Of a stretch of DNA of 64,000 nt, positions 26,000-33,150 are shown piece after piece. Where the stretch lies: NCBI RefSeq assembly GCF_030063445.1, contig NZ_JASITD010000004.1:186001-250000 (forward strand), read 5' to 3'. The stretch is from Hymenobacter sp. H14-R3. GTDB lineage: Bacteria; Bacteroidota; Bacteroidia; Cytophagales; Hymenobacteraceae. The position numbers were made by a program, and so were the translations under genes. Within the stretch, counting starts at the first letter, position 1. Every line of letters begins with the position of its first letter. The notes under the pieces were generated by a model. The model did not search any database and had not been told where the DNA came from. It was given only the letters and a program-made list of their open reading frames with translations.

Positions 26000-26466
26000 G
26001 AAACTGGGTAAAGGGTACCAGGCACAACCGCCCTTCGCCGCCAGGGTTGTGCCCGCCGGCGATAGGGCTGAAATCAGGCAAAATTAGTAGCAATGACCGG
26101 GATGTTGGTAGTGGCTTTGAACAGCTAGGCGAAATCAGGCGGACGATTTTATTTATAAGTTATTGATTGTTAATTAGATGCATAATAGGGCCTGGTGGCT
26201 GTTCGAATGGGCGTTGGGCGGGCTGCCGGGGTCGAGTCGGCTGGCCGCTTGCCCAACTGACGCAGAAGGCTCTGTTCTGGCCCCAGTGGGTCGATATATT
26301 GCCAGTAACTAGCTAGGTAAGAGCAACAAAGCCCTGTGGGGGTGGCCCTTGCCCCGCGGGGCATCCAAGTGTCGCCCCTACGGGGCTATGGTTCTGGTTT
26401 CGAGCGCTTTGCTAGTGACATATCGCCCCGCCGGGGCTAAAAAAGACCTTTCGCGTAAGCTCTGAC
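26000..26466. repeat. Intergenic region with three REP-like GCCCC-N(2-3)-GGGGC hairpins
   Basis: No convincing gene in 467 bases. Three short palindromes sit close together: 26351-26362, 26374-26386 and 26425-26437. All have GCCCC and GGGGC arms with 2-3-base loops, and two are in the context ATATCGCCCC / GTGTCGCCCC. They look like extragenic palindromic elements of the kind scattered in Cytophagales genomes. A 64-codon minus-strand frame across them is not protein-like. Confidence 0.6.
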
Positions 26467-26823
26467 TTAGTAGCGGCAGCTGGTCCAGTGCAGCAGCTGG
26501 CCCTGAAATGGCAGGGGCTTATCGGCAAAAAAGGCGAACAGCCCCTGCGTGGTCGGGAAGCCATCGGCTTGGGCCAGGGCCAGTAGCTCGGGTGCTGCGA
26601 GCAGGCGGCCATCTATTTGCATCGTATTGTTAGTCAGTTCGATAGCCTGTATGGCTAAGATTGGCCGCGCCCACCAGAACTCGCGCTGGTCGGGCTGGTG
26701 GGCGCGCACGCAAAAGTGCGCCACCTCACCCACCCGCCACCGCTGGCCTTCGCGAATAGTGTGCACCTTGGTGCCCGCCACGATGGCAGCCACAAAAGAG
26801 TCATTAAAACCCAGGATTTTCAT
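26467..26823 (-). CDS. Small ASCH/PUA-like domain protein
   Basis: 118 residues from the ATG ending at 26823. The N-terminus (MKILGFNDSFVAAIVAGTKVHTIREG) followed by WRVGEVAHF matches the start of ASCH-type PUA-like folds, in which a conserved Lys/His-Thr-x-R segment binds RNA or a modified base. The C-terminal half (AQADGFPTTQGLFAFFADK ... FQGQLLHW) also fits the compact beta-barrel of such proteins. The function is probably RNA binding or housekeeping hydrolysis; no partner gene helps. It is divergent from the peroxidase gene with a 180-bp shared upstream region. Confidence 0.66.
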   Translation of the reverse strand: MKILGFNDSFVAAIVAGTKVHTIREGQRWRVGEVAHFCVRAHQPDQREFWWARPILAIQAIELTNNTMQIDGRLLAAPELLALAQADGFPTTQGLFAFFADKPLPFQGQLLHWTSCRY

Positions 26824-26960
26824 TGGCTTACTGCTGCGGGGGTGGCCCGCGTAGTGATTTCTGTACGCAACAGGGGCGGTGCTGCCATAGCCCCGGGGGG
26901 CATCGAACTGGCTGCGGTGCTTATTGAGCGAAACCAAGCTTTTAGATATCTGGCCGCTTT

Positions 26961-26968
26961 TAGCTTTG
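26961..26968 (+). promoter_or_regulatory. Bacteroidota -7 element (TAGCTTTG)
   Basis: TAGCTTTG matches TAnnTTTG and lies 37 bases before the ATG of the di-heme peroxidase gene. The surrounding 40 bases are A/T-rich compared with the rest of the region. Confidence 0.45.
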
Positions 26969-27005
26969 TAGTACTACAAATTAAAAGCAAAATACAAACG
27001 GGGGC

Positions 27006-27907
27006 ATGGTAATAGTTCAATATGGGGTGCTGGCCTTGTTGCTGATGGGCTGCGCCGGTCCCCGTGGGCGGTCCGTGGCCACCTCAGCCCACCCGGCCGC
27101 AACCCGTGAGCTGGGCAAGTTACTCTTCTTTGAGCCGGCCCTCTCGGGCAATGGCAAACGGAGCTGCGCCTCGTGCCACCGGCCCGAAAAAGCATTTACC
27201 GACCACCGGGGTACTTCGCGGGCGCTACGCTTCACGGCCAATCTCCCGCGCAACTCGCCCACGCTGCTGGCGTCGGCGGGGCAGGGGGCCTTTTTCCACG
27301 ATGGCCGGGCCGCCAACCTGGGCGAGGTAGTGCGCCAGGTGGTAGAAAACCCCCAGGAGCTGGGCAGCAGCTACGCCCAGCTAACGGGCCGGCTGGCCGA
27401 AAGCCCTGCCTACCGGCTGGCTTTTCGGCAGGCGCTGGGGGCCGACATCACGGCGGCCAGCGTCAATGCGGCCCTGGCGGCCTACGTAACCAGCCTCGTG
27501 AGCAACAACGCGGCCTACGACCAGGCCCGCCGCGGCCAGCGGCCCTTGCCGGCGAGCGGCTGTTTAGGGGGCCGGCCGGCTGCGGGAGCTGCCACGCGGC
27601 CCCGGCCTTCCGCGATGGCCGCCGCTACTTGGTGCGGCCCGGCGAGTGGGTGAAAACCCCGACCCTGCGCAACGTGGTGCTCACGCCGCCCTACGGCGCC
27701 AATGGCCAGGCCGCCACCCTGCCCGATGTGCTGGGCGATGCCTTCCATACCGCGCACCGCCCCCAGCCCCTGGCCCCGGCCGAGGCCAGCCAGCTGCTGG
27801 CTTTTCTGGCCGCGCTCACCGACACCACTTCCGCCGAGCACCGCCCCCCGCGGGCGCTGCCCGCCCTGCCCAGCCTGCCCGACCGCCGGGTGGGTGGCCT
27901 GTATTAA
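27006..27907 (+). pseudogene. Di-heme cytochrome c peroxidase (MauG/CcpA type), frameshifted
   Basis: Two overlapping frames together encode about 300 residues of a bacterial di-heme peroxidase. The first frame starts at 27006 with a lipoprotein-like signal (LLLMGCAG), has the first heme motif CASCH (Cys 54, Cys 57, His 58) and the AFTDHR and FHDGRAANL segments, but stops at 27653. The second half continues in the -1 frame: GERLFRGPAGCGSCH (second heme, 27581-27595), TPTLRNVVLTPPYGANG and a stop at 27907. The break is a net loss of one base near 27534-27556. The enzyme reduces H2O2 in the periplasm using cytochrome electrons. It may be a real inactivating mutation or a sequencing error in a GC-rich run; coding quality after the break is intact, so the mutation would be recent. 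Confidence 0.8.
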
Positions 27908-27952
27908 TTCTATTTACCCTACGCTGCCTACCTCTTACCCTTCTACTTACTT

Positions 27953-29494
27953 ATGCGTTTTTTCTTATCTACTGGCTCCGGCCCCCTCTTTCTTTCCTGC
28001 CGCCTGGCAGCAAGCCTTGGCGCGGTGCTGCTGGCTGGCCCGGTGGCCCGGGCGCAGGCCCCGGCCAGCACGGCCAGCACGGCCGTTGCTATTCAGCCCG
28101 CCATGATTCAGCCTGGCTCGGCTTTGCTGATTGATATTGATGCGAAGTCGCCGCTGCTGGGCGTAGACTACAGCCCCGACGGCAAGCGCGTGGTGGCCTG
28201 CGGCCTGGGCCACTCGGTGGTGGTGTACGAGCTGGCCACCCACCAGCCCGTGCTCACCCTGAAAGGCCACACCGACGACGTGGTGGCCGTGAAGTACAGC
28301 CCCAATGGCCGCTACATTGCCTCGGGCGGCGTCGACCACGCGCTCATTCTCTGGGATGCCCTCACGGGCGAGCTGCTGCGTAAGAATATCGAACATACTG
28401 ATTACGTGCGCGATGTCGCATTCAGCCCCGACAGCAAGCTGCTGGCTACGGCCGGTTGGGATGGCCAGTCGCTGGTGTTCGATACCTTTAGCGGGCAGCG
28501 CGTGGCGGCCCTCAAAGAGCCCAAGCTAGCCGATGCTTCCGCGGCCAATGCAGCCTACAACCCCACCAAAACCACCCAGGGCCGCTCCAACGCCATCACG
28601 TCGGTAGCCTTTAACCCGGCCGGTACCGAGTTGCTGACGGCCAGCGGCGACCACACCCTGCGCGTGTGGAACACCACCACCTGGGACCAGAAGAACGTGC
28701 TCAACGGCCACGCCGACGAAGTGTGGGATGGCCGCTACTCGCCCAACGGCCGCTACGTGGTGAGCGGGGCCTGGGACAATACTGCCCGCGTGTGGGAGCT
28801 GCGCACCCAGCAGTGCACGCAGGTGCTGGCCGCCCACGTTTCCGACGTGTGGGCCACCACGTTCAGCCCCGATGGGCAGCTGATTGCGACTGGCGGCGGC
28901 GACCGCAAAGTGAAAATATGGGATGCCGTAACCGGCCTGCTCGTGGCCGACCTGTCGGGCGACCTGCACACGGCCGAAATCGAAAACCTGGCCTTCAGCC
29001 CCAACGGCCACAGCCTGGTAAGCGTCAGCCGCGACGGCCACCTCAAGCTCTGGCGCATTCCCGGCACGGCCGACCGCGTGGGCGCCTACGCCCGCTACAA
29101 CTACGAAAAGTGGGCGCGCAAGGGCGAGTTCGAAAAAACGGTGGATTTCGAGGCCCGCACTTCGCACAAGCTGGAGCGCGTGCAGGCGTTTCAGCAGCAG
29201 GGCATGGCCCAAATGCTCGCGGCTTACGCGGCCACCGGCAGCTGGCAGGGTTTTACGCTAAAAGAATATAATGCTGATAATGAGTCGTTTGTGGTAATGT
29301 CCAGCGCGTTCCCAACGACTGCTTACCGCGTTAAGGTGGCGCCCAAGGAAGCGGAGCAGTTCCGGGCCAACTTCGGGCGCGGCACCTACGGGGCACCCGT
29401 TTTCGAGGTTACCGACAGCGCCATTGCCCTCGGCAACGTGAGTGTAAACGTGGCCCAGGGCGCCGCCAGCCGGCAGTATGTTATTCAGCATTAA
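27953..29494 (+). CDS. Secreted WD40 beta-propeller protein
   Basis: 513 residues. A signal peptide (to about ARAQA) is followed by at least seven WD40 blades from about 60 to 390, seen as VDYSPDGKRVVACG, VKYSPNGRYIASGGVDHALILWD, VAFSPDSKLLATAGWDG, VAFNPAGTELLTASGDHTLRVWN, RYSPNGRYVVSGAWDNTARVWE, TFSPDGQLIATGGGDRKVKIWD and LAFSPNGHSLVSVSRDGHLKLWR. The C-terminal 130 residues form a separate domain of unknown type. Such periplasmic propellers act as protein-interaction platforms. It follows the peroxidase gene by 45 bp and may share its transcript. A strong hairpin terminator lies 19 bases after the stop. Confidence 0.88.
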   Translation: MRFFLSTGSGPLFLSCRLAASLGAVLLAGPVARAQAPASTASTAVAIQPAMIQPGSALLIDIDAKSPLLGVDYSPDGKRVVACGLGHSVVVYELATHQPVLTLKGHTDDVVAVKYSPNGRYIASGGVDHALILWDALTGELLRKNIEHTDYVRDVAFSPDSKLLATAGWDGQSLVFDTFSGQRVAALKEPKLADASAANAAYNPTKTTQGRSNAITSVAFNPAGTELLTASGDHTLRVWNTTTWDQKNVLNGHADEVWDGRYSPNGRYVVSGAWDNTARVWELRTQQCTQVLAAHVSDVWATTFSPDGQLIATGGGDRKVKIWDAVTGLLVADLSGDLHTAEIENLAFSPNGHSLVSVSRDGHLKLWRIPGTADRVGAYARYNYEKWARKGEFEKTVDFEARTSHKLERVQAFQQQGMAQMLAAYAATGSWQGFTLKEYNADNESFVVMSSAFPTTAYRVKVAPKEAEQFRANFGRGTYGAPVFEVTDSAIALGNVSVNVAQGAASRQYVIQH

Positions 29495-29513
29495 GCACTT
29501 CCCTGATAAGCAG

Positions 29514-29549
29514 AAAAAGCACGTCATGCTCAGCATGACGTGCTTTTTT
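29514..29549 (+). terminator. Rho-independent terminator
   Basis: A 17-bp stem (29514-29530 with 29532-29548) is A-rich on the left and ends in a run of six T on the right, the classic form. It ends the WD40 gene and, being A/T-flanked on both sides, can also serve the convergent xdhC-like gene. Confidence 0.85.
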
Positions 29550-29573
29550 GTCAAATTGCTTATATCTAATTGT

Positions 29574-30710
29574 CTAATCAGCAACTGCTTCCACTGCGGG
29601 TACGTGTACTGTGCCAGCGCGCTCACGCAGCGGCCGGCCCTGCCGCCCGCTGTGCTGCGCCTGAATTTCGGCCACAATGGCGAGGGCAATTTCCTCGGGC
29701 GTTTCGCTGCCCAGGTCGAGGCCGATGGGGCTGTGCAGGCGCTCGCGCAAGTGCACTACCAGGGCCACAGGCGCAGTGCCCAGTTCGTCGAGCAGGCGCT
29801 GGGCCTTGAGGCGCGGGCCCAGCAGGCCGATGTAGGGCGCGGGCGACGTGAGTAGCGTTTGCAGCGCGGCCAGGTCGTAGGCGTAGTTGTGGCTCAGCAG
29901 CACGTGGTAGGCCAGGGGGTCGGGCAGGGCGGTTTCGAGCTCGGCCACGGGCACGATGCGTACGGTGGCCGCTTCCGGAAAGCGGGCGGCGGTGGCCAGG
30001 CTGGGCCGGCCATCGACCACCGTGATGTGCCAGCCCAGCGAGCCGGCCAGGTGCACCAGCGGCTGGGCATCGTTGCCGGCCCCGTACACCACCAGGCGCA
30101 GGGGCGGCAGCAGCAGTTCGAGCGAGGCCCGCACCGGGCCGGCATCGGTTTCGAGGGTCAGCACCTGGGGTTGGCGCTGGGCCAGGGTGGCGCGGGCGGC
30201 CTCGGCCAGCGGGGCGGCTAGCAGCGGCGTGCCGCGCACCACCCCGGCCCCCGACAGCAGCACGCGCTGGCCCACGGCGGCTTTCAGGCCGCTGGCATCG
30301 GTTTCAAACACGGTGGCTAGCACGGCGGGGGCGGGGTGCTGGGCAAAGCCGCGCAGCAGCTCCAGAGGGTTGTCGGGGTTGGTAAAGTCGAGGGGTTCCA
30401 GCAGGATGCGCACCACACCCTGGCAGCCGGGGCCGAGGCCGTGGCGCGGGTCGTCCTCGTCGCGCGTGTCGTAGGTCACGAGGGCCGGCTCGCCCCGAAA
30501 AATGGCCCGCCGGGCGCGCTGCCGCGCATCGCCTTCGAGGCAGCCCCCGCTGATGGCCCCGGTCAGCTCGCCGTCTTCGGTCACGAGCATGCGCGCGCCG
30601 GGGCGGCGGTAGGCCGAGCCCAGCACCTCCACCACCGTGGCCAGCGCGCAGGGCCGGCGGGCGGCGCGGTGCTGGTCGTAGGCACTAAATAGCCGTTGTA
30701 GTTCAGTCAT
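29574..30710 (-). CDS. xdhC: XdhC/CoxI-family molybdenum-enzyme maturation factor
   Basis: 378 residues from the ATG ending at 30710; the longer frame adds 25 residues without support. The N-terminal XdhC_CoxI domain has GSAYRRPGARMLV and GAISGGCLEGD (the conserved CxxGD-like segment). The C-terminal Rossmann domain has VVYGAGNDAQPLVHLAGSLG and VVDGRP, then ALAIVAEIQA. XdhC binds the molybdenum cofactor, promotes its sulfuration and hands it to xanthine-dehydrogenase-family enzymes. The likely client is the three-subunit enzyme at 33151-37166, separated here by an AraC regulator and an NmrA-like gene. Divergent from the AraC gene, with 119 bases between the two starts. Confidence 0.9.
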   Translation of the reverse strand: MTELQRLFSAYDQHRAARRPCALATVVEVLGSAYRRPGARMLVTEDGELTGAISGGCLEGDARQRARRAIFRGEPALVTYDTRDEDDPRHGLGPGCQGVVRILLEPLDFTNPDNPLELLRGFAQHPAPAVLATVFETDASGLKAAVGQRVLLSGAGVVRGTPLLAAPLAEAARATLAQRQPQVLTLETDAGPVRASLELLLPPLRLVVYGAGNDAQPLVHLAGSLGWHITVVDGRPSLATAARFPEAATVRIVPVAELETALPDPLAYHVLLSHNYAYDLAALQTLLTSPAPYIGLLGPRLKAQRLLDELGTAPVALVVHLRERLHSPIGLDLGSETPEEIALAIVAEIQAQHSGRQGRPLRERAGTVHVPAVEAVAD

Positions 30711-30829
30711 TATCGGAAAAAGATGCGCGTGGGCAGTACGCCCGGCGGCGGGGCGGGGTTGTACCAACCGCCAGCCCGGCGGCATGGTTTGGGGCCCGGC
30801 CCCGCGTGGCGGCGCGTACTTTGCCAGCT

Positions 30830-31714
30830 ATGAGCGCCGCCATCCCCGTTTATCAATTAGCTGCCTTTACCGAGCCCGCCGGCCCGCCCACGCCCTTCTT
30901 CTTCCTGGGGCCGAACTCCGCGCCCACGCGGCTGCCCATCGAGCGGCCGTATCGCAGCGATTACTATAAACTCGGGATTTGCCTGGGCGGCAGCGCGCGC
31001 CTGAAAGTCAACCTCGAAACCTACGACATCGGCCCCGGCTCGCTGATGGTGCTCTCGCCCTACGTCATCAAGCAGTGGCCCTTTATGTCGGCCGATATGG
31101 AGGCGCTGAGCCTGTTTTTTACCAAGGATTTTATCGCCGCCCACGGCGGGCTGAACCTGGATGCGTTTGCTTTTTTTGAGCGTGATGCGCGGCACGTTGT
31201 GGAGCTGCCCCCGGCCCCGGCCGCGCGCATCGCGGAGCTGCTGCGGGCCATTGAGCAGCAATACGACGCGCCCCATGTCTACCGGGAGGAGATTTTACGC
31301 AGCTTCATGCACATTCTGCTGCACGAAACAGCCGCCATCTACAGTGCGCACCGGGGGGTGGCGCACCCTATTCAGACGCGCAGCCAACTGCTGGCTACCG
31401 AGTTTAAGAAGCTGGTTAACAGTCACTATACCACCGAGCGCAGCCTGGCCTTTTACGCCGACAAGCTCTGCATTACCCCCAAGCACCTCGCCGAAACCGT
31501 GAGAGAAGCCACTGGCAAGCGCGCCGTAGCGTGGCTGGCCGAGGCCGTGCTGCTGGAAGCCAGCGTGCTGCTCCAAAACCCGGCCCTCACCATCGCCCAG
31601 ATTGCGGACATCCTTCATTTTGCTGACCAGTCCACCTTCGGCCGGTTTTTCCGGAAAAGCACCGGGGTTGCGCCGGCTGCTTACCGGCAGCGTTTAGCAT
31701 TCGTGCCAGCTTAG
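30830..31714 (+). CDS. AraC-family transcriptional regulator
   Basis: 294 residues from the ATG at 30830, six bases after a TACTTTG element, so the transcript may be nearly leaderless. The N-terminal part is a cupin-type sensor domain (KLGICLGGSARLKVN, DIGPGSLMVLSPYVIKQW). The C-terminal 100 residues carry the two helix-turn-helix motifs of AraC proteins: ERSLAFYADKLCITPKHLAETVREATG and TIAQIADILHFADQSTFGRFFRKSTGVAPAAYR. It lies head to head with xdhC and upstream of an NmrA-like gene; either may be its target. The effector molecule is unknown. Confidence 0.9.
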   Translation: MSAAIPVYQLAAFTEPAGPPTPFFFLGPNSAPTRLPIERPYRSDYYKLGICLGGSARLKVNLETYDIGPGSLMVLSPYVIKQWPFMSADMEALSLFFTKDFIAAHGGLNLDAFAFFERDARHVVELPPAPAARIAELLRAIEQQYDAPHVYREEILRSFMHILLHETAAIYSAHRGVAHPIQTRSQLLATEFKKLVNSHYTTERSLAFYADKLCITPKHLAETVREATGKRAVAWLAEAVLLEASVLLQNPALTIAQIADILHFADQSTFGRFFRKSTGVAPAAYRQRLAFVPA

Positions 31715-31835
31715 CGCCTCACCCCCCCGGTGCCCCATTAGCGTAGTGCTGGTGCAGCATTACTCCCGCACTTTGGCCCAATCTTCCCGCCGTTTGGCCC
31801 TTCTGACCCGCTGCTATCCGGCAGAGCTTTGCCCC

Positions 31836-32717
31836 ATGAAAATTATCCTCACCGGTTCCCTCGGAAACATCAGCCAGCCGCTGGCCGCGGCGCTCGTGCA
31901 GCAGGGCCACGCCGTCACGGTCATCAGCCGCACGCCCGCTAAGCAGGCCGCCATCGAAGCAATGGGAGCCACCGCCGCCATTGGCTCAGTGGAAGATGCC
32001 GATTTCCTGGCCGCCACTTTCGCCGGGGCCAACGCCGTGTACGCCATGGTGCCGCCGAGCTTCACCGAGCCCGATTCGCGCGCTTATTTCCAGCGCATCG
32101 GGCGCAACTATGCGCAGGCCATCGCGCAGGCAGAGGTGCGGCGGGTGGTGCAGCTCAGTAGCTGGGGCGCGCACCTGGCGGCGGGCACCGGCGGCATCCT
32201 GGGCTCGCACGACGTGGAGGAAATTCTGGCGGCGCTGCCCGGCCTCACCCTCACGCACCTGCGGCCTACTTCTTTCTACACCAACTACTACACCTACGCC
32301 GGCCTGATAAAAGCGGCGGGCATTATGGGGGCCAACTGCGTCGGCGACCGCAAAATTGCGCTGGTGCACCCCCGCGACATTGCCGCCGCCGCCGCCGAGG
32401 AACTAGCCCGCCCCGCCGCCCCAGCCGGCCGCACCGTGCGCTACGTGGCCAGCGATGAGCGCACCCAGCAGGAAGTAGCGCACGCGCTAGGAGCCGCCAT
32501 CGGCCAGCCCGCCCTGCGCTGGGTAGCCTTCTCGGACGAGCAAATGCGGGAAAGCCTGCTCAAAAACGGCCTGCCCCCCAGCACCGCCGCCGACGTAGTG
32601 GCTATCTACGCCAGCATGAGCAGCGGCAAGTTGGGCGAGGACTACGAGCAGCACAAACCTGCCCTGGGCCAGGTGAAGCTGGAGGATTTTGCCAAGGAAT
32701 TCGCGGCGGCTTTCTAA
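31836..32717 (+). CDS. NmrA-like NAD(P)H-binding protein
   Basis: 293 residues from the ATG at 31836. The N-terminal dinucleotide motif is atypical, MKIILTGSLGNISQPLAAAL, with GSLGNI in place of GATGxxG. It is followed by RTPAKQAAIEAMGA and ANAVYAMVPPSF. The QLSSWGAH segment and lack of a YxxxK motif place it in the atypical-SDR NmrA/HSCARG group, which act as redox sensors or quinone/NADPH reductases. It follows the AraC regulator on the same strand (121-bp gap), a pairing common for such oxidoreductases in Bacteroidota. Confidence 0.85.
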   Translation: MKIILTGSLGNISQPLAAALVQQGHAVTVISRTPAKQAAIEAMGATAAIGSVEDADFLAATFAGANAVYAMVPPSFTEPDSRAYFQRIGRNYAQAIAQAEVRRVVQLSSWGAHLAAGTGGILGSHDVEEILAALPGLTLTHLRPTSFYTNYYTYAGLIKAAGIMGANCVGDRKIALVHPRDIAAAAAEELARPAAPAGRTVRYVASDERTQQEVAHALGAAIGQPALRWVAFSDEQMRESLLKNGLPPSTAADVVAIYASMSSGKLGEDYEQHKPALGQVKLEDFAKEFAAAF

Positions 32718-33091
32718 GGTGGTGAGTCTCAGGTAGCAGTGAAAAGCACCCCGTAGCTTCGGGGTTGCAGGACGCTTTTGCGGCTATTTGAGCAGCGGCT
32801 AGTACGCTGGTGCAGAGTACTTATCGCAGAAACGAGGTAGCTAGCTAGCTTAGGTTATGAACGATAAACTTATCAAACACAATAGCTTCGAGGGGACGAA
32901 AGCCCGGTTGCTTTGGCTGCTACGGAAAAGAAGAAGCTTGACGTAGAAACCATGCAAATGGTTGAATTATTCCAGGCGTTGCGAACCCGCAAGTATCACG
33001 GCAATGCGCGCAAATAATAAGCTGCTCGAAAGTATCCTGCTGCTGCTTGCAGTGGCCTTATGCGGTGAAAACATGCTAACCTTATAAAACC
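32718..33091. other. Intergenic region with possible micro-ORFs
   Basis: No gene of normal length. Two short frames on the plus strand look weakly protein-like: a TTG-started frame at 32913-33017 reading KKKLDVETMQMVELFQALRT..., 34 codons, and an overlapping ATG frame at 33004-33087, 27 codons, with a hydrophobic core (LLESILLLLAVALCG). They could be a degraded gene or small peptides; base composition here is lower in G+C than in neighbouring genes. Confidence 0.35.
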
Positions 33092-33133
33092 GAAACCGCC
33101 CCGCAGCCAATTGGCCACGAGGCGGTTTCTTTT
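33092..33133. terminator. Bidirectional hairpin terminator
   Basis: GAAACCGCC (33092-33100) pairs with GGCGGTTTC (33121-33129), the loop carries the extra palindrome GCCAATTGGC, and T-rich tracts follow on both strands. It sits between the plus-strand NmrA-like gene and the end of the minus-strand molybdenum-enzyme operon. Confidence 0.75.
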
Positions 33134-33150
33134 GCTTCTACTAATCGCAT

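Noticed and set aside
26170..26364. 64-codon minus-strand frame
   Set aside because: Lies across REP-like palindromes, composition not protein-like, no promoter.
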